Shown here one piece after another: positions 47,339 through 59,487 of a stretch of 64,000 nucleotides of DNA; position 1 is the stretch's first letter, and every line of letters begins with the position of its first letter. The notes below the pieces were generated by a model that saw only the letters and a list, made by a program, of their open reading frames with translations, was not told where the DNA came from and ran no database searches. The DNA comes from Owenia fusiformis (taxonomy: Eukaryota; Annelida; Polychaeta; Sabellida; Oweniidae): the NCBI GenBank assembly GCA_903813345.2, contig CAIIXF020000007.1, positions 35,432,538 through 35,496,537 on the forward strand, written 5' to 3'. The position numbers and the translations under genes were made by a program.

Positions 47339-50300
47339 ATAGTAGATGGGTTAACTGCATTTTAGGGGGTCTGGACTTCAATCTATGATGCAAACGTTTC
47401 CTTTGACATGAGAGTACCTTAGGACCATAGAATCAAATTTATCCAAAGACACACGCCAGATGGCGCTTTATATTGGAAATATTCAAATTTTTCAAAATGG
47501 CCGCCAAAAATACAACGGAGACAATATTTTTTCTTCTATGCATACTATAATGATACGATTGGTGCCTAAATATAAATTTTGTGGATGAAGAATCAATTTA
47601 GTATGGGTTTGAGTCTTGAAAATTAGGAACTTCCTCTTTACATAAAAAAATTATACCTTTTTCAAAATGGCTGCCAGAGATGTAACAAAGATGATATCTT
47701 CACTTGTATGCATGCTACAATAGTAAGATTGATGTCCAAGTATACATTAATGGGTGGTAGAATTCATTTGATAAGGTTTATAGTCTTTATTATCCCAACG
47801 AAGAAAGTTCAGTGGGGATATAGTGAAGCCCTCCATCCGTCAGTCTGTCAGTCCATTATCTGTCTTATGCATGATTTTGCAATTATTTTCAGATTCCTTC
47901 ATCAGTCAGTCCATCGTCTGTCTTATGCATGATTTTGCAATTATTTTCAGATTCCTTCAAAGTATGGCCATATGTACTCAATTAAGTTGAATATGGTGTA
48001 AATTTTATGATTAATGCCTCAGAAAATTCAAAATGTTCCAGAGAAGGAGTTGATTAGCTATTACTTACTAGATATGCCGTCAAGGTATGGTTACATTATA
48101 TCAAGTTAGATCTCAATTTTTTTATTGTCTAAATATAATTTTTAGCATTGATATAATGGTCACCAAAATGTTTAAATCAGCAGAAATTCTGATATTGTAC
48201 TGTGTGCTAGTAGTTAACAAACATTTTCACTTTTTATTGAAAATGTATGCCTTTTTTCAATGGCTGTCGAAAATATTTCAAAAAAAATATATCTAACAAG
48301 GGCTCTTAAACTTCTTCAAAAGTAGAATAGTTTGAAAGTGTAGTTTTGAATATCAATTTGCGATGACGGAAACTATGCTGAAAACAATGGATAGCATGGG
48401 AGATGTGGTTTTCAACTTCAGCGCATTCCAAATACCGTCCCCTTTTAAGTAATTAATGATATAAAAGTGAGGAAACTTTTGATATGTTTAAATTGAGAAA
48501 AAACAAGATCATCTTTTTACAAAATAAGTTTAACATTTTAAAAAAGTGCCAAGATGGGACCCTAATCCATAATTTTCCAGAAAGTTGGATTCAACTTCAC
48601 TTGAAATAAAACACATTGTTTTAATAATAAACACTGTATTTATGGCCAGGAAGTACTCATGGTGAAAGACATATTGCCGTTTAAAATCTTAAAATCTTAA
48701 TCTCTTAAATGTTCAAATGAGAAAATAAGAATATTTTTCTCAATATGACAATATTCAGTGCTGTGTGTGTACATACATGTCTTTTTCAAAATGGTTGCCA
48801 ATCAACAAGCTTAATAGTTTGTTGGTTGGATTAGTGGAAGACTCGGTAAACAGAGACATCGTCCATGATTTGGTCAGAGGAGATGAAGAGGGTTCTGCAA
48901 TACTGTCATAATCTGCAGCCCTTGAAATCAATTCCGATCTTCAGGTTTCTGGCCCTTTCTAACTATAGGTACATATGTATGTCTGTCCTGCGTGGTTTCT
49001 ATCTATCACATTTCTCTCTTATGTATGTTACATTGCAACAACTGCAACATTGCACTACCATTGCAGATGCTTGTTTATTGCAAGTTATTAAAGAGACACT
49101 GGTCTTTCTGGTGAATTTGGGCAAAAAGAACATTGAAAGATAAATACACATTTGCTGTGTTAATGCGAAAACGATTATTTTTAAGGATCATAATCCAATT
49201 TGATAAATGCGAGTAGTAACAATCATTATTTTTGTCATTAAAAATTCAAAATTCAGTCTAACTGATGTTGAATTTGGAATCGTCATAAAAAAATACATCA
49301 AGAAATGTGGTTTAGAAATGAGTCCATCAACTTAAAATTGAATTTTCTTCGGAAATGTGACATTTAGGTCAGGGAGATTCCCCATAGTCCCCATGTTGTA
49401 AAACACAAAAAGTGAAATATCTTTTCTTGTGTTGTGCAGATAATAATTTTCTTTAACTGGTGATATTTTAATTTGTACAACTATCAGTTACAAAAGAGTA
49501 ATATGAAATGTGAACCACTAAAAATTAAAAATGTTCAAGTTTAATGGAACTTTGTAATACCCTGCAATGTTATTTCACCCGAATTAACCACCTGGTGGGG
49601 AAAATGGTAACTACCTACTTGCATCTGAGTAATTAAATAGATTTTACATTCCTAAAAATGTAGATTTTGAAGCCAATTTTATGAAATATTATGCCCAGAA
49701 GTAAAGAAACTTTGAGCAAAGATTTTTGTTAGCAAAGATACAATCTTTGCTAGCAAAGGTACAATCTTTGTTAGCAAAAATACAATCTTTGTTATATTTT
49801 CAGCTGCATATATTGCCAATATAAAGTGAAAACTATAATCTCACAAGACTTAATAAAATTGATTCTCCTACCCCATAAATATAATATTTTGACACCAATC
49901 GTATCAGGGTAGCATGCACTGATGTGAAGATATCATTGTTATATTTCTGGTGGCCATTTTTAAAAACATAATTTCCTATAAAGTGAAAATTCTTATTATG
50001 AAAGACCTATTTAAATGAATTCTACAACCCAATATTAATGTATACTTTGATACCACTCTTATCATTGTAGCATGCTTATATTTCTGGCAGCCATTTTGAA
50101 AAATGCATATATTTTGAATATAAAGTGCAAGTGCTGAATTTACAAGACTCGAAACCTAGTTAAATAGATTCTACAACTACATTAATGTATTTTTGACACC
50201 ACTCTTATAATTGTAGCATGCACAGACGCAAAACTATTGTCTCTGATGTATTTTTGGGGGCCATTTTGAAAAATGTGTATATTTCTAATATAAAGCGCCA

Positions 50301-50766
50301 TCAAGCTTGTGTCTTTGGATAAATTTGTTTTTATTGCCCTAAGGTATTTCCATGCCAAAGGGGACATTTTGTAAGGTAAGATATCTTATTTTGTAAGTTT
50401 TCGTAAGGCAAGATATCTTCTTTGTTATATTTCTGGCAGTCATTTTAAAAAACACGTATATTTTGAATATAAAGTGGAAGTTCTTAATTTTCAAGACTCA
50501 AGATCTTATAAAATAGATTCAACGACTACATCGCTGTATTTTTTGACACCAATCTTATAATTGTAGCATGCACAGAATCAAAAATATTGTCTCTGATGTA
50601 TTTTTGGTGGCCATTTTGAAAAATGTGGATATTTCCAATATAAAGCGCCATCTAGCTTGTGTCTTTGGATAAATTTATTTCTATTGCCCTAAGGTATTTC
50701 CATGCCAAAGGGGACATTTGCATCATACAATGAAGTCCAAATGTAGTTAACCCATCTACTAGTATA
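47339..50766. mobile_element. Fold-back element with satellite-like arms
   Basis: The outer ends are inverted copies: AGTAGATGGGTTAACTGCAT at 47341 and its near inverse before 50762. The inverted arms continue over several hundred bases (blocks such as AAAGACACA, GGCGCTTTATATTGGAAATA). The right arm (49900-50740) is a tandem series of units of about 150-175 bp, each with a GGC-A/C-GCCATTTTGAAAAAT phrase (near 49948, 50088, 50258, 50437, 50608). The left arm has fewer units (near 47490 and 47665). It contains a copy of another dispersed repeat (49234-49640) and a stretch (48560-48680) shared with the giant-gene intron at 7447-7600. No coding capacity. It fills half the intron of the TPR gene. 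Confidence 0.6.
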
Positions 50767-50822
50767 GTATTTTCAAATAAACAATGTAGTAGGAGTACAA
50801 TACTTTAAAGGAACTATCCCTA

Positions 50823-51573
50823 CTATCACACCAAACTAGTTCTCACTACGTTCTCAAAAACGGGCTTCAACTGTGTACGAACGGACTGGACGTACTTAGA
50901 ACCGTTTGGGGTCTATTCACAAACTTCATCGAACGTACTCGAACGGGTAGGTCCTCTAGAACTTAGAACATGCTCAAAATGTTCTCTTGGTCGTCACGTT
51001 CTACAATTAGAACGAGTGACAACCTACTTACGACGAGCTGGACGTACTACGAACGGAACCGTCGTACTTCAATCCTACTAGGGACGTTTTTACAACGAGT
51101 TGAACTGTTTGAGGACGTATTGAGACCGAGGTAGAACTAATTGCAAACGGGTTAAAACTGATTAAGAATGTATGTATCAACGAGTTGCCACTGCGTTCTT
51201 CAAAGCTGGTTTTAAACTGTGTGCGAACGGAACGTAGCTACAACGTTTTACGGTCTGTTTACGAATTTCATGGACTTTCCCGGACGGGGAATGTGATTTA
51301 GAATTTTGAATCGATTCAAAATTCGATGGCGACCATACCGTTCTGTAATCAGGTCATAATGACCTTCTAGAATAAGGGACGCGTTATACGACGTTGCACA
51401 CCGACGTGGTGCGACCTGAACGAACTGCGAATGAGATGACGTATTCAAGACTGTTTATGAACGAAGTAGCTAATTATTTCAGACATATTTCCCGACCACA
51501 GCCAGATTGAGCCCGTTTTACGACGTTTTCGTAGGACTAGCAAGAACGGTGAAGAACTAGTTTGGTGTGATAG
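50823..51573. mobile_element. TIR element C, phased AAC family
   Basis: Same orientation and termini as A. The AAC/GAC C positions in its first part are 50861, 50871, 50882, 50891, 50902, 50924, 50934, 50944, the same 10-11 bp ladder as A. The 24-bp palindrome is at 51301-51324. It lies 12 bases from element D. Confidence 0.75.
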
Positions 51574-51585
51574 GGGATAACCCTA

Positions 51586-52155
51586 CTATCACACCAAACT
51601 AGTTCTCACTACGCTCTCGAAAACAGGCTTAAACTGTGCACGAACGGATTTGACGTACTAAGAACCCACTAAGAACCGTTTGGGATCTGTTTACAAACTT
51701 CATGGAACTACTAGAACGAGTAGGTCCTCCAGAACTTAGAGCATGCTCAAAATATTCTGGTGATCGTCAAAACGTTGCCGAATCGGTTTTAAACTGTGTG
51801 CGAACTGAATGAACGTAGCTACAACGTCCTACGGTCTGTTTACGAACTTCATGGACTTTCCCGGACGGGGAATGTGATTTAGAATTTTGAATCGATTCAA
51901 AATTCGATGGCGACCATACCGTTCTGTAATCAGGTCATGATGACCTTCTAGACTAAGGGACGCGTTATACGACGTTGCACACCGATGTGGTGCGACCTGA
52001 ACGAACTGCAAATGAGATGGACGTATTGAAGACTGTTTATGAACGAAGTAGCTAATTATTTTAGACATATTTCCCGACCACAGCCAGACTGAGCCCGTTT
52101 TACAACGTTTTCGTAGGACTGGCAAGAACGGGTAAGAACTAGTTTGGTGTGATAG
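51586..52155. mobile_element. TIR element D, internally deleted copy
   Basis: It begins CTATCACACCAAACTAG and ends with the inverse. The end halves match C, but about 180 bp of the middle are missing. The 24-bp palindrome is kept (51882-51905), which suggests it matters or lies in the preserved end half. Confidence 0.75.
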
Positions 52156-52158
52156 GGG

Positions 52159-53643
52159 CCCAATTGAAAAAAGCCTATGGAAAATCATCTCCAATTATCA
52201 CCTAACTTACTATTGATAATTGGTTGAAAGTTAGGTGTAAAAATTCACATGCAAATGAGCTAATTATCAACTTAATTAACGCTTAATTTGCAACTTAATT
52301 AACGATTAACTACCATCAATATGCAAATGAGCTATTTACGTAAATTAGTTGAAAGTTAGTTGTAAGTTTGATGTAAGTTAATCTCTAATTATCACCTAAC
52401 TTACTATTGATAATTAGTTGAAAGTTAGGTTTAAGTCAGATTTGTGACATCTCAAAAATGACTCGCTTCTTTTTTGCTTCCCTTCACTCAGAGATTTTTG
52501 CTTCATCTTGAACTATTTTGTGACGGAATATTCATCTTAATTAGGATCTTTCAGAACAGACAACATTGAACTTGAACTATTGAAATTTCACAGCAAGAGG
52601 AGGGAAAACCCCATGATTCAATTGATGACATACAATTTGCTCCTTCGCACACCTTTTGTCAAAAACGTACCCTCCATCTTGGTTTTTAAAGTTTTCAAAT
52701 TGACCTAGTTTTAAACCAATCAACGATCGACTCGCTAAACCAATCAGCGACGATGTCATCTCAATACAGATTTACATTATAAGCGTATGTCATCTTTGAA
52801 CCCTGGGGTTTCTCCCCCTCTTTTTTAAAGCTATTCTATTTTGCAAATTTTTAAGATTCATGAAAAGCATGTGAAAACATCATTATTGCCATCAACAACT
52901 AAAATCAGAACACAAACATTAGACTATAATGTTACATAATAAGGACGTAACAGATATAATCAAAAATATGCTTTGAAATGTCTTTGATCTAACAATCACT
53001 ATTTAGAAGAGCACATTTGGATTACTTATGAAATATAGGTAACCCATGTTAGTACCTAAATTGCATTCTAGGATTAATATTATATGATCTGATTCAAAAA
53101 GATTTTTAAATTCATAAACATTTCAGACAGAAGTGTGAATAAGATTTAACATACATTGTATTTATGTTCTACATACCCTTATAATAATGTTGACCAAATT
53201 TCATGGTAGTACACGCACCATTCACGTTGTAATTCTCAATTTTATGAGAGAAATATCTCTCACATGTTTTCTTTTTCCACCATCTTGAAATTAAATTTAG
53301 GGGGTTTGTATTTCTAAATCATGGGCCTAATTTACAACTAATTATCATTATAACCATCCTATATGTTAACTATCAACCAATAATCTACTTCAGAACAAAA
53401 ACGTTTTAATTTACCACTTACTATCACCCTCAAACATTTCATCTTAATTATCAACTAAAAATCATAAATCAGCATTATTGTAAGTTAATTTACGTTGAAC
53501 TTGCTACTGATAATTAGGCCATAATTATCATTGATTTAATTAACGCTTAACTTTAATTCCAATTGCCAGCAGAATTGTTGATAATTAGTTGTAAATTAGT
53601 TGGTAATAAGTTGGTAATTAGTTTTATTTTTCAATTGGGGGGG
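52159..53643. mobile_element. TIR element with TAATTAG-type internal repeats
   Basis: The ends are CCCAATTGAAAAA and TTTTTCAATTGGG. Near both ends are many copies of short phrases such as TGATAATTAGTTG, AACTTAATTAACG and their inverses, while the centre is plain. No coding frame. It abuts element D on one side, and its other end is about 30 bases before the exon 2 acceptor, so it likely supplies part of the intron 3' end. Confidence 0.65.
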
Positions 53644-53675
53644 TAAGCAATAAGTATTGAATATTTATATTTCAG

Positions 53676-56386
53676 AGGTTACAAAAGAAATGTATGAACT
53701 TGGTTGCAAAATAAAAGCATGCGACCAACAAACTGAATTGAAAGAACAGGCAGACCTCATGTGCCAACTTGGACAAGAGTATATCAAATCAGCAGAGACC
53801 TCTGATATCTGGTACGAACACTACGTTTGGTCCTGTGCATTATATAATGCAGCCAAGTGTCGAATTAAGAAATTGATTAGAAAAGAAACTGATGACTCAA
53901 ACCCAGATTTAGCAGATGACTTGGAACCTAGAATGAAGAAAAGACGTCTTCATCCCAGCTTGGAACACATTGACGAACAGCTCCAGGTTTTGGAAAGTAA
54001 CTTTGTAAAGAAGTGCAGGGCTGCAAACCACGGTGAACTCTCAACAAAAGCCGCAACACAGAAGTACACAGACACACTTGAAAATATACGAGAGTACTCC
54101 AACACCACTGTGAATGACATCATCGAAAAATACATGGTAGTTGATGATGTGACCACAGAGATGAAAAATGAAGATGAAGACAACACAATAAAACACAGCA
54201 AGGTTTTTTATAATGGACTAACACAACAGCTTTTAGATTTCTATGAGTCTATCATCAATGATTGTTTTTCTGTTTTAGGATATCCTGATTGTAAGTATGC
54301 ATTCATAGCACTTGGTTCAATATCACGTAAAGAGGTCACTGCCTATTCAGACCTTGAGTGGGCAATACTGTTTGATCCTTTAGGTAAACCAGTCGATCAT
54401 ATCAGAATTCAACTGCTTATGATGGCTTATTACATGCATTTGAAGGTGCTCAACCTTGGGGAAACCTTGATAAACTGTTTGGACATACCCGTTCTATCAG
54501 ATTTTAACAAGCAATTACCACCTGACATGAAGGACAATGACTTCTTTGACAAAGTGACCACTGGAGGCGTTGCTTTTGACGGGACTCTGCCTCATGCCAG
54601 TAAGACACCCATTGGGAGGAAATCAAGAGTAGATCCAAATAAACCTCCCAAACTTGAACTTATCATGACAATTGATGAGATGAGTAAATTCCAGTTCACA
54701 GACGAATCACTTAAAGAGGGTTATCACCTTAGTGATGTTCTTATGACATCAACTCTCATAACTGGAGAATTTGCTTTATGGGAGCAATACAATGATAAAG
54801 TACATTTCATATTATCATCACCATCTGAAACTAATCCAGACATCACTGTTGGAAGAGAACGAGCAGTAAGAATATTGGAGGAAGACCTAAGGAAATACAG
54901 TGAAAAGCCTCTATCACCAGAATCATTCACTCAGAAAATGCGCACCAAGCATGATATATACAGATTTGCAACAATCACTATCAACATTCTGAAGCTCATG
55001 CATGGTTGCAAATCATTTGCGCCCCTAGATATATTGGAAGAATTGAGAGAGAATGGTATTCTAACTGAAGGGGCAACACAAGATCTACAAATCATGGTTT
55101 GTAGTGTCATTAACCTTAGACACTTGGTCTATGGAAGGTATAAGCAACAAAAGGAATTCATTTCATTCTTACCAAGTGACAACCAAGTTGATGATGACGC
55201 AATAGTAATGCCAGTTAGAAGTTTTACAGCAATTCTACGATTTTTTAATACATTTATGCCTTGGTGTGAATTCCTCAAAACAAACCTGAATGTTAGTGGC
55301 ACCTGGGCATATAGCAAGAGATACATTGAAGAAAGCAATAAAGTGAAAGCCCACTTATATAAGAACATTTTCTTTTTCAAGAGGGCGCTACACGCTTATA
55401 AAACAGAGTTACAAAAACTTCAAAGCCTTGATACGGGAGAGAAAGAGGGGGAAATAGCTTCTACTCACACTGCAATAGGTTTACTATATCAGTCACAAGG
55501 ATTCTACTCAGATGCGCTGCTACATCATAATGATAGTCTGAAAATAATCAGAAAAACCGATGATAAAAATGGGGTCTATGGATCACTTAACAACATAGGC
55601 CTTGCATATAGAAAAATGGGAGATCTGACTAAAGCTCTGGAATGTCAAAGAGATAGTCTTGCAATCAAAAGACTAATCCATAAGGACAATCCCCATCCAG
55701 AGATTGCTGGTTCACTTGACAACATTGGTCTCGTGTATAGAAACATGGGAGATCTGACAAAAGCACTAGAAAGTCATCAAGAATGTCTTACAATCAGAAG
55801 ATTAATCCACAAGGACAGTCCCCATCCAGATGTTGCTGGTTCACTTGACAACATAGCTCTCGTGTATCGAAACATGGGAGATCTGACTAAAGCACTAGCA
55901 GGTCATCAAGAAAGTCTTACATTGAGACGATTAATTTACAAGGACAGTCCCCATCCAGATGTTGCTAGTTCGCTTGACAACATAGGTCTTGTGTATACTG
56001 ACATGGGAGATCTGACTAAAGCACTAGAAAGCCATCAGAAAAGTCTTACAATGAGAAGATTAATCCACAAGGACAGTCCCCATCCAGATGTTGCTAGTTC
56101 ACTTAACAACATAGGCAATGTGTATGGCAACATGGGAGATCTGAATAAAGCACTTGAATATCATCAAGAAGGTTTGGCAATGAAAAGACTAATGCACAAA
56201 AACACTCCCAACCCAGATATTGCCACATCAATGATGAACATAGGTATCACTCACCAGCTAATGGGGGAGCAAACAGAAGCATTGTCGTATTACCTTGAGT
56301 CTCTAAGCCTTGCTCGTCAGTATGGAGGGGATTCACACCCTCATTACAAAAGAGCATTGGAATGGATTGACAAGTGTAAGGAATAA
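53676..56386 (+). CDS. Exon 2: nucleotidyltransferase (DUF294/GlnD-like) and TPR protein
   Basis: With exon 1 this makes 958 residues. The acceptor is TTTCAG|AGGTTAC; the in-frame ATG at 53657 lies in the intron. Residues about 56-250 are helical and charged. A nucleotidyltransferase motif follows near 265-285: A-L-G-S-I-S-R-K-E-V-T-A-Y-S-D-L-E-W-A-I, i.e. G-S, R-x-E and S-D-x-E as in DUF294/GlnD-type enzymes. A helical C-terminal half of that domain runs to about 600. From about 645 on are seven TPRs of roughly 42 residues with S-L-x-N-I-G-x-V-Y-x-x-M-G-D-L-x-K-A-L, kinesin-light-chain/nephrocystin-like. Several are nearly identical in DNA, so recently duplicated. TPRs bind protein partners; the nucleotide substrate is unknown. 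The stop codon overlaps AATAAA (GGAATAAAC). Confidence 0.85.
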
Positions 56387-59120
56387 ACTATGCGTCCATG
56401 CACTTTTGTATAACACTGGCGTAAACAGATATGAGGGGAATCACACCCTCATTGCAAAAGAGCATTGGAATGGATTGACAAGTGTAAGGAATAAACTATG
56501 CGTCCATGCACTTTTGTATAACACTGGCGTAAACAGATATGAGGGGAATCACACCCTCATTGCAAAAGAGCATTGGAATGGATTGACAAGTGTAAGGAAT
56601 AAACTATGCGTCCATGCACTTTTGTATAACACTGGCGTAAACAGATATGAGGGGAATCACACCCTCATTGCAAAAGAGCATTGGAATGGATTGACAAGTG
56701 TAAGGAATAAACTATGCGTCCATGCACTTTTGTATAACACTGGCGTAAACAGATATGAGGGGAATCACACCCTCATTGCAAAAGAGCATTGGAATGGATT
56801 GACAAGTGTAAGGAATAAACTATGCGTCCATGCACTTTTGTATAACACTGGCGTAAACAGATATGAGGGGAATCACACCCTCATTGCAAAAGAGCATTGG
56901 AATGGATTGACAAGTGTAAGGAATAAACTATGCGTCCATGCACTTTTGTATAACACTGGCGTAAACAGATATGAGGGGAATCACACCCTCATTGCAAAAG
57001 AGCATTGGAATGGATTGACAAGTGTAAGGAATAAACTATGCGTCCATGCACTTTTGTATAACACTGGCGTAAACAGATATGAGGGGAATCACACCCTCAT
57101 TGCAAAAGAGCATTGGAATGGATTGACAAGTGTAAGGAATAAACTATGCGTCCATGCACTTTTGTATAACACTGGCGTAAACAGATATGAGGGGAATCAC
57201 ACCCTCATTGCAAGAGAGCATTGGAATGGATTGACAAGTGTAAGGAATAAACTATGCGTCCATGCACTTTTGTATAACACTGGCGTAAACAGATATGAGG
57301 GGAATCACACCCTCATTGCAAAAGAGCATTGGAATGGATTGACAAGTGTAAGGAATAAACTATGCGTCCATGCACTTTTGTATAACACTGGCGTAATCAG
57401 ATATGAGGGGAATCACACCCTCATTGCAAAAGAGCATTGGAATGGATTGACAAGTGTAAGGAATAAACTATGCGTCCATGCACTTTTGTATAACACTGGC
57501 GTAAACAGATATGAGGGGAATCACACCCTCATTGCAAGAGAGCATTGGAATGGATTGACAAGTGTAAGGAATAAACTATGCGTCCATGCACTTTTGTATA
57601 ACACTGGCGTAAACAGATATGAGGGGAATCACACCCTCATTGCAAAAGAGCATTGGAATGGATTGACAAGTGTAAGGAATAAACTATGCGTCCATGCACT
57701 TTTGTATAACACTGGCGTAAACAGATATGAGGGGAATCACACCCTCATTGCAAAAGAGCATTGGAATGGATTGACAAGTGTAAGGAATAAACTATGCGTC
57801 CATGCACTTTTGTATAACACTGGCGTAAACAGATATGAGGGGAATCACACCCTCATTGCAAGAGAGCATTGGAATGGATTGACAAGTGTAAGGAATAAAC
57901 TATGCGTCCATGCACTTTTGTATAACACTGGCGTAAACAGATATGAGGGGAATCACACCCTCATTGCAAAAGAGCATTGGAATGGATTGACAAGTGTAAG
58001 GAATAAACTATGCGTCCATGCACTTTTGTATAACACTGGCGTAAACAGATATGAGGGGAATCACACCCTCATTGCAAAAGAGCATTGGAATGGATTGACA
58101 AGTGTAAGGAATAAACTATGCGTCCATGCACTTTTGTATAACACTGGCGTAAACAGATATGAGGGGAATCACACCCTCATTGCAAGAGAGCATTGGAATG
58201 GATTGACAAGTGTAAGGAATAAACTATGCGTCCATGCACTTTTGTATAACACTGGCGTAAACAGATATGAGGGGAATCACACCCTCATTGCAAAAGAGCA
58301 TTGGAATGGATTGACAAGTGTAAGGAATAAACTATGCGTCCATGCACTTTTGTATAACACTGGCGTAAACAGATATGAGGGGAATCACACCCTCATTGCA
58401 AAAGAGCATTGGAATGGATTGACAAGTGTAAGGAATAAACTATGCGTCCATGCACTTTTGTATAACACTGGCGTAAACAGATATGAGGGGAATCACACCC
58501 TCATTGCAAGAGAGCATTGGAATGGATTGACAAGTGTAAGGAATAAACTATGCGTCCATGCACTTTTGTATAACACTGGCGTAAACAGATATGAGGGGAA
58601 TCACACCCTCATTGCAAAAGAGCATTGGAATGGATTGACAAGTGTAAGGAATAAACTATGCGTCCATGCACTTTTGTATAACACTGGCGTAAACAGATAT
58701 GAGGGGAATCACACCCTCATTGCAAAAGAGCATTGGAATGGATTGACAAGTGTAAGGAATAAACTATGCGTCCATGCACTTTTGTATAACACTGGCGTAA
58801 ACAGATATGAGGGGAATCACACCCTCATTGCAAGAGAGCATTGGAATGGATTGACAAGTGTAAGGAATAAACTATGCGTCCATGCACTTTTGTATAACAC
58901 TGGCGTAAACAGATATGAGGGGAATCACACCCTCATTGCAAAAGAGCATTGGAATGGATTGACAAGTGTAAGGAATAAACTATGCGTCCATGCACTTTTG
59001 TATAACACTGGCGTAAACAGATATGAGGGGAATCACACCCTCATTGCAAAAGAGCATTGGAATGGATTGACAAGTGTAAGGAATAAACTATGCGTCCATG
59101 CACTTTTGTATAACACTGAC
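56327..59120 (+). repeat. 26-copy, 108-bp tandem array from the TPR gene 3' end
   Basis: The unit begins GGGGAATCACACCCTCATTG and includes the last codons, stop and 3' flank of the TPR gene (..GAATAAACTATGCG..). Its first unit is the gene's own end. Unit starts run from 56327 to 59027 in exact 108-bp steps; the last is slightly short. Copies are almost identical. AAAGAG becomes AGAGAG in units 9, 12, 15, 18, 21 and 24 (starts 57191, 57515, 57839, 58163, 58487, 58811), a 324-bp higher-order repeat. Each unit carries AATAAA and a stop in the TPR frame. Confidence 0.95.
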
Positions 59121-59487
59121 TTAAACAATGTCACTAGCATTTGAACTTATTGCCAAAACTCGAGGACAGGAAAGGAATTAGTAATTTTTTAAATGTATTG
59201 AATTACCTCGAGTGGCATCTTGTTCTACGATTGCCAAAAGCAAAATGAAAATCATTACAAACACAGAGGAGCATTAAAACTTATAAATAAAATAGTAAAA
59301 ATAAACAAATTCGAGACTGTGCTTGTACCAGGCCAGCCATACACATAATGCATCCCTATTTTAGTTACATACTCATAAACCTGACGGACATTGACTGACC
59401 ATACTGACAGCCAAACGATTCCAAATAACAAATGTCTTTATAACACCCTCTCCTTTTTTGGAGAAATTGCAACCGTGACACTTGTGT
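59121..59487. other. Non-coding flank of the array
   Basis: No gene or repeat recognised between the array and the inverted repeat; short chance frames only. Confidence 0.5.

Noticed and set aside
48865-49143. 92-codon plus-strand frame
   Set aside because: No family resemblance, inside a repeat-rich intron, no splice support.
53657-53675. ATG at 53657 as the start of the TPR protein
   Set aside because: The bases up to 53675 read as a 3' splice site (ATATTTCAG) and the in-frame joint to the upstream exon is exact. It could still serve as a start in a shorter transcript.
56327-59120. CRISPR-like regular repeats
   Set aside because: Units are contiguous 108-bp copies without unique spacers, in an animal genome.
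56310-59144. A 944-codon open frame of 36-residue repeats
   Set aside because: It is the second frame of the 108-bp tandem array; it stays open only because 108 is divisible by 3. It overlaps the end of the real TPR frame and its repeats resemble no protein family.
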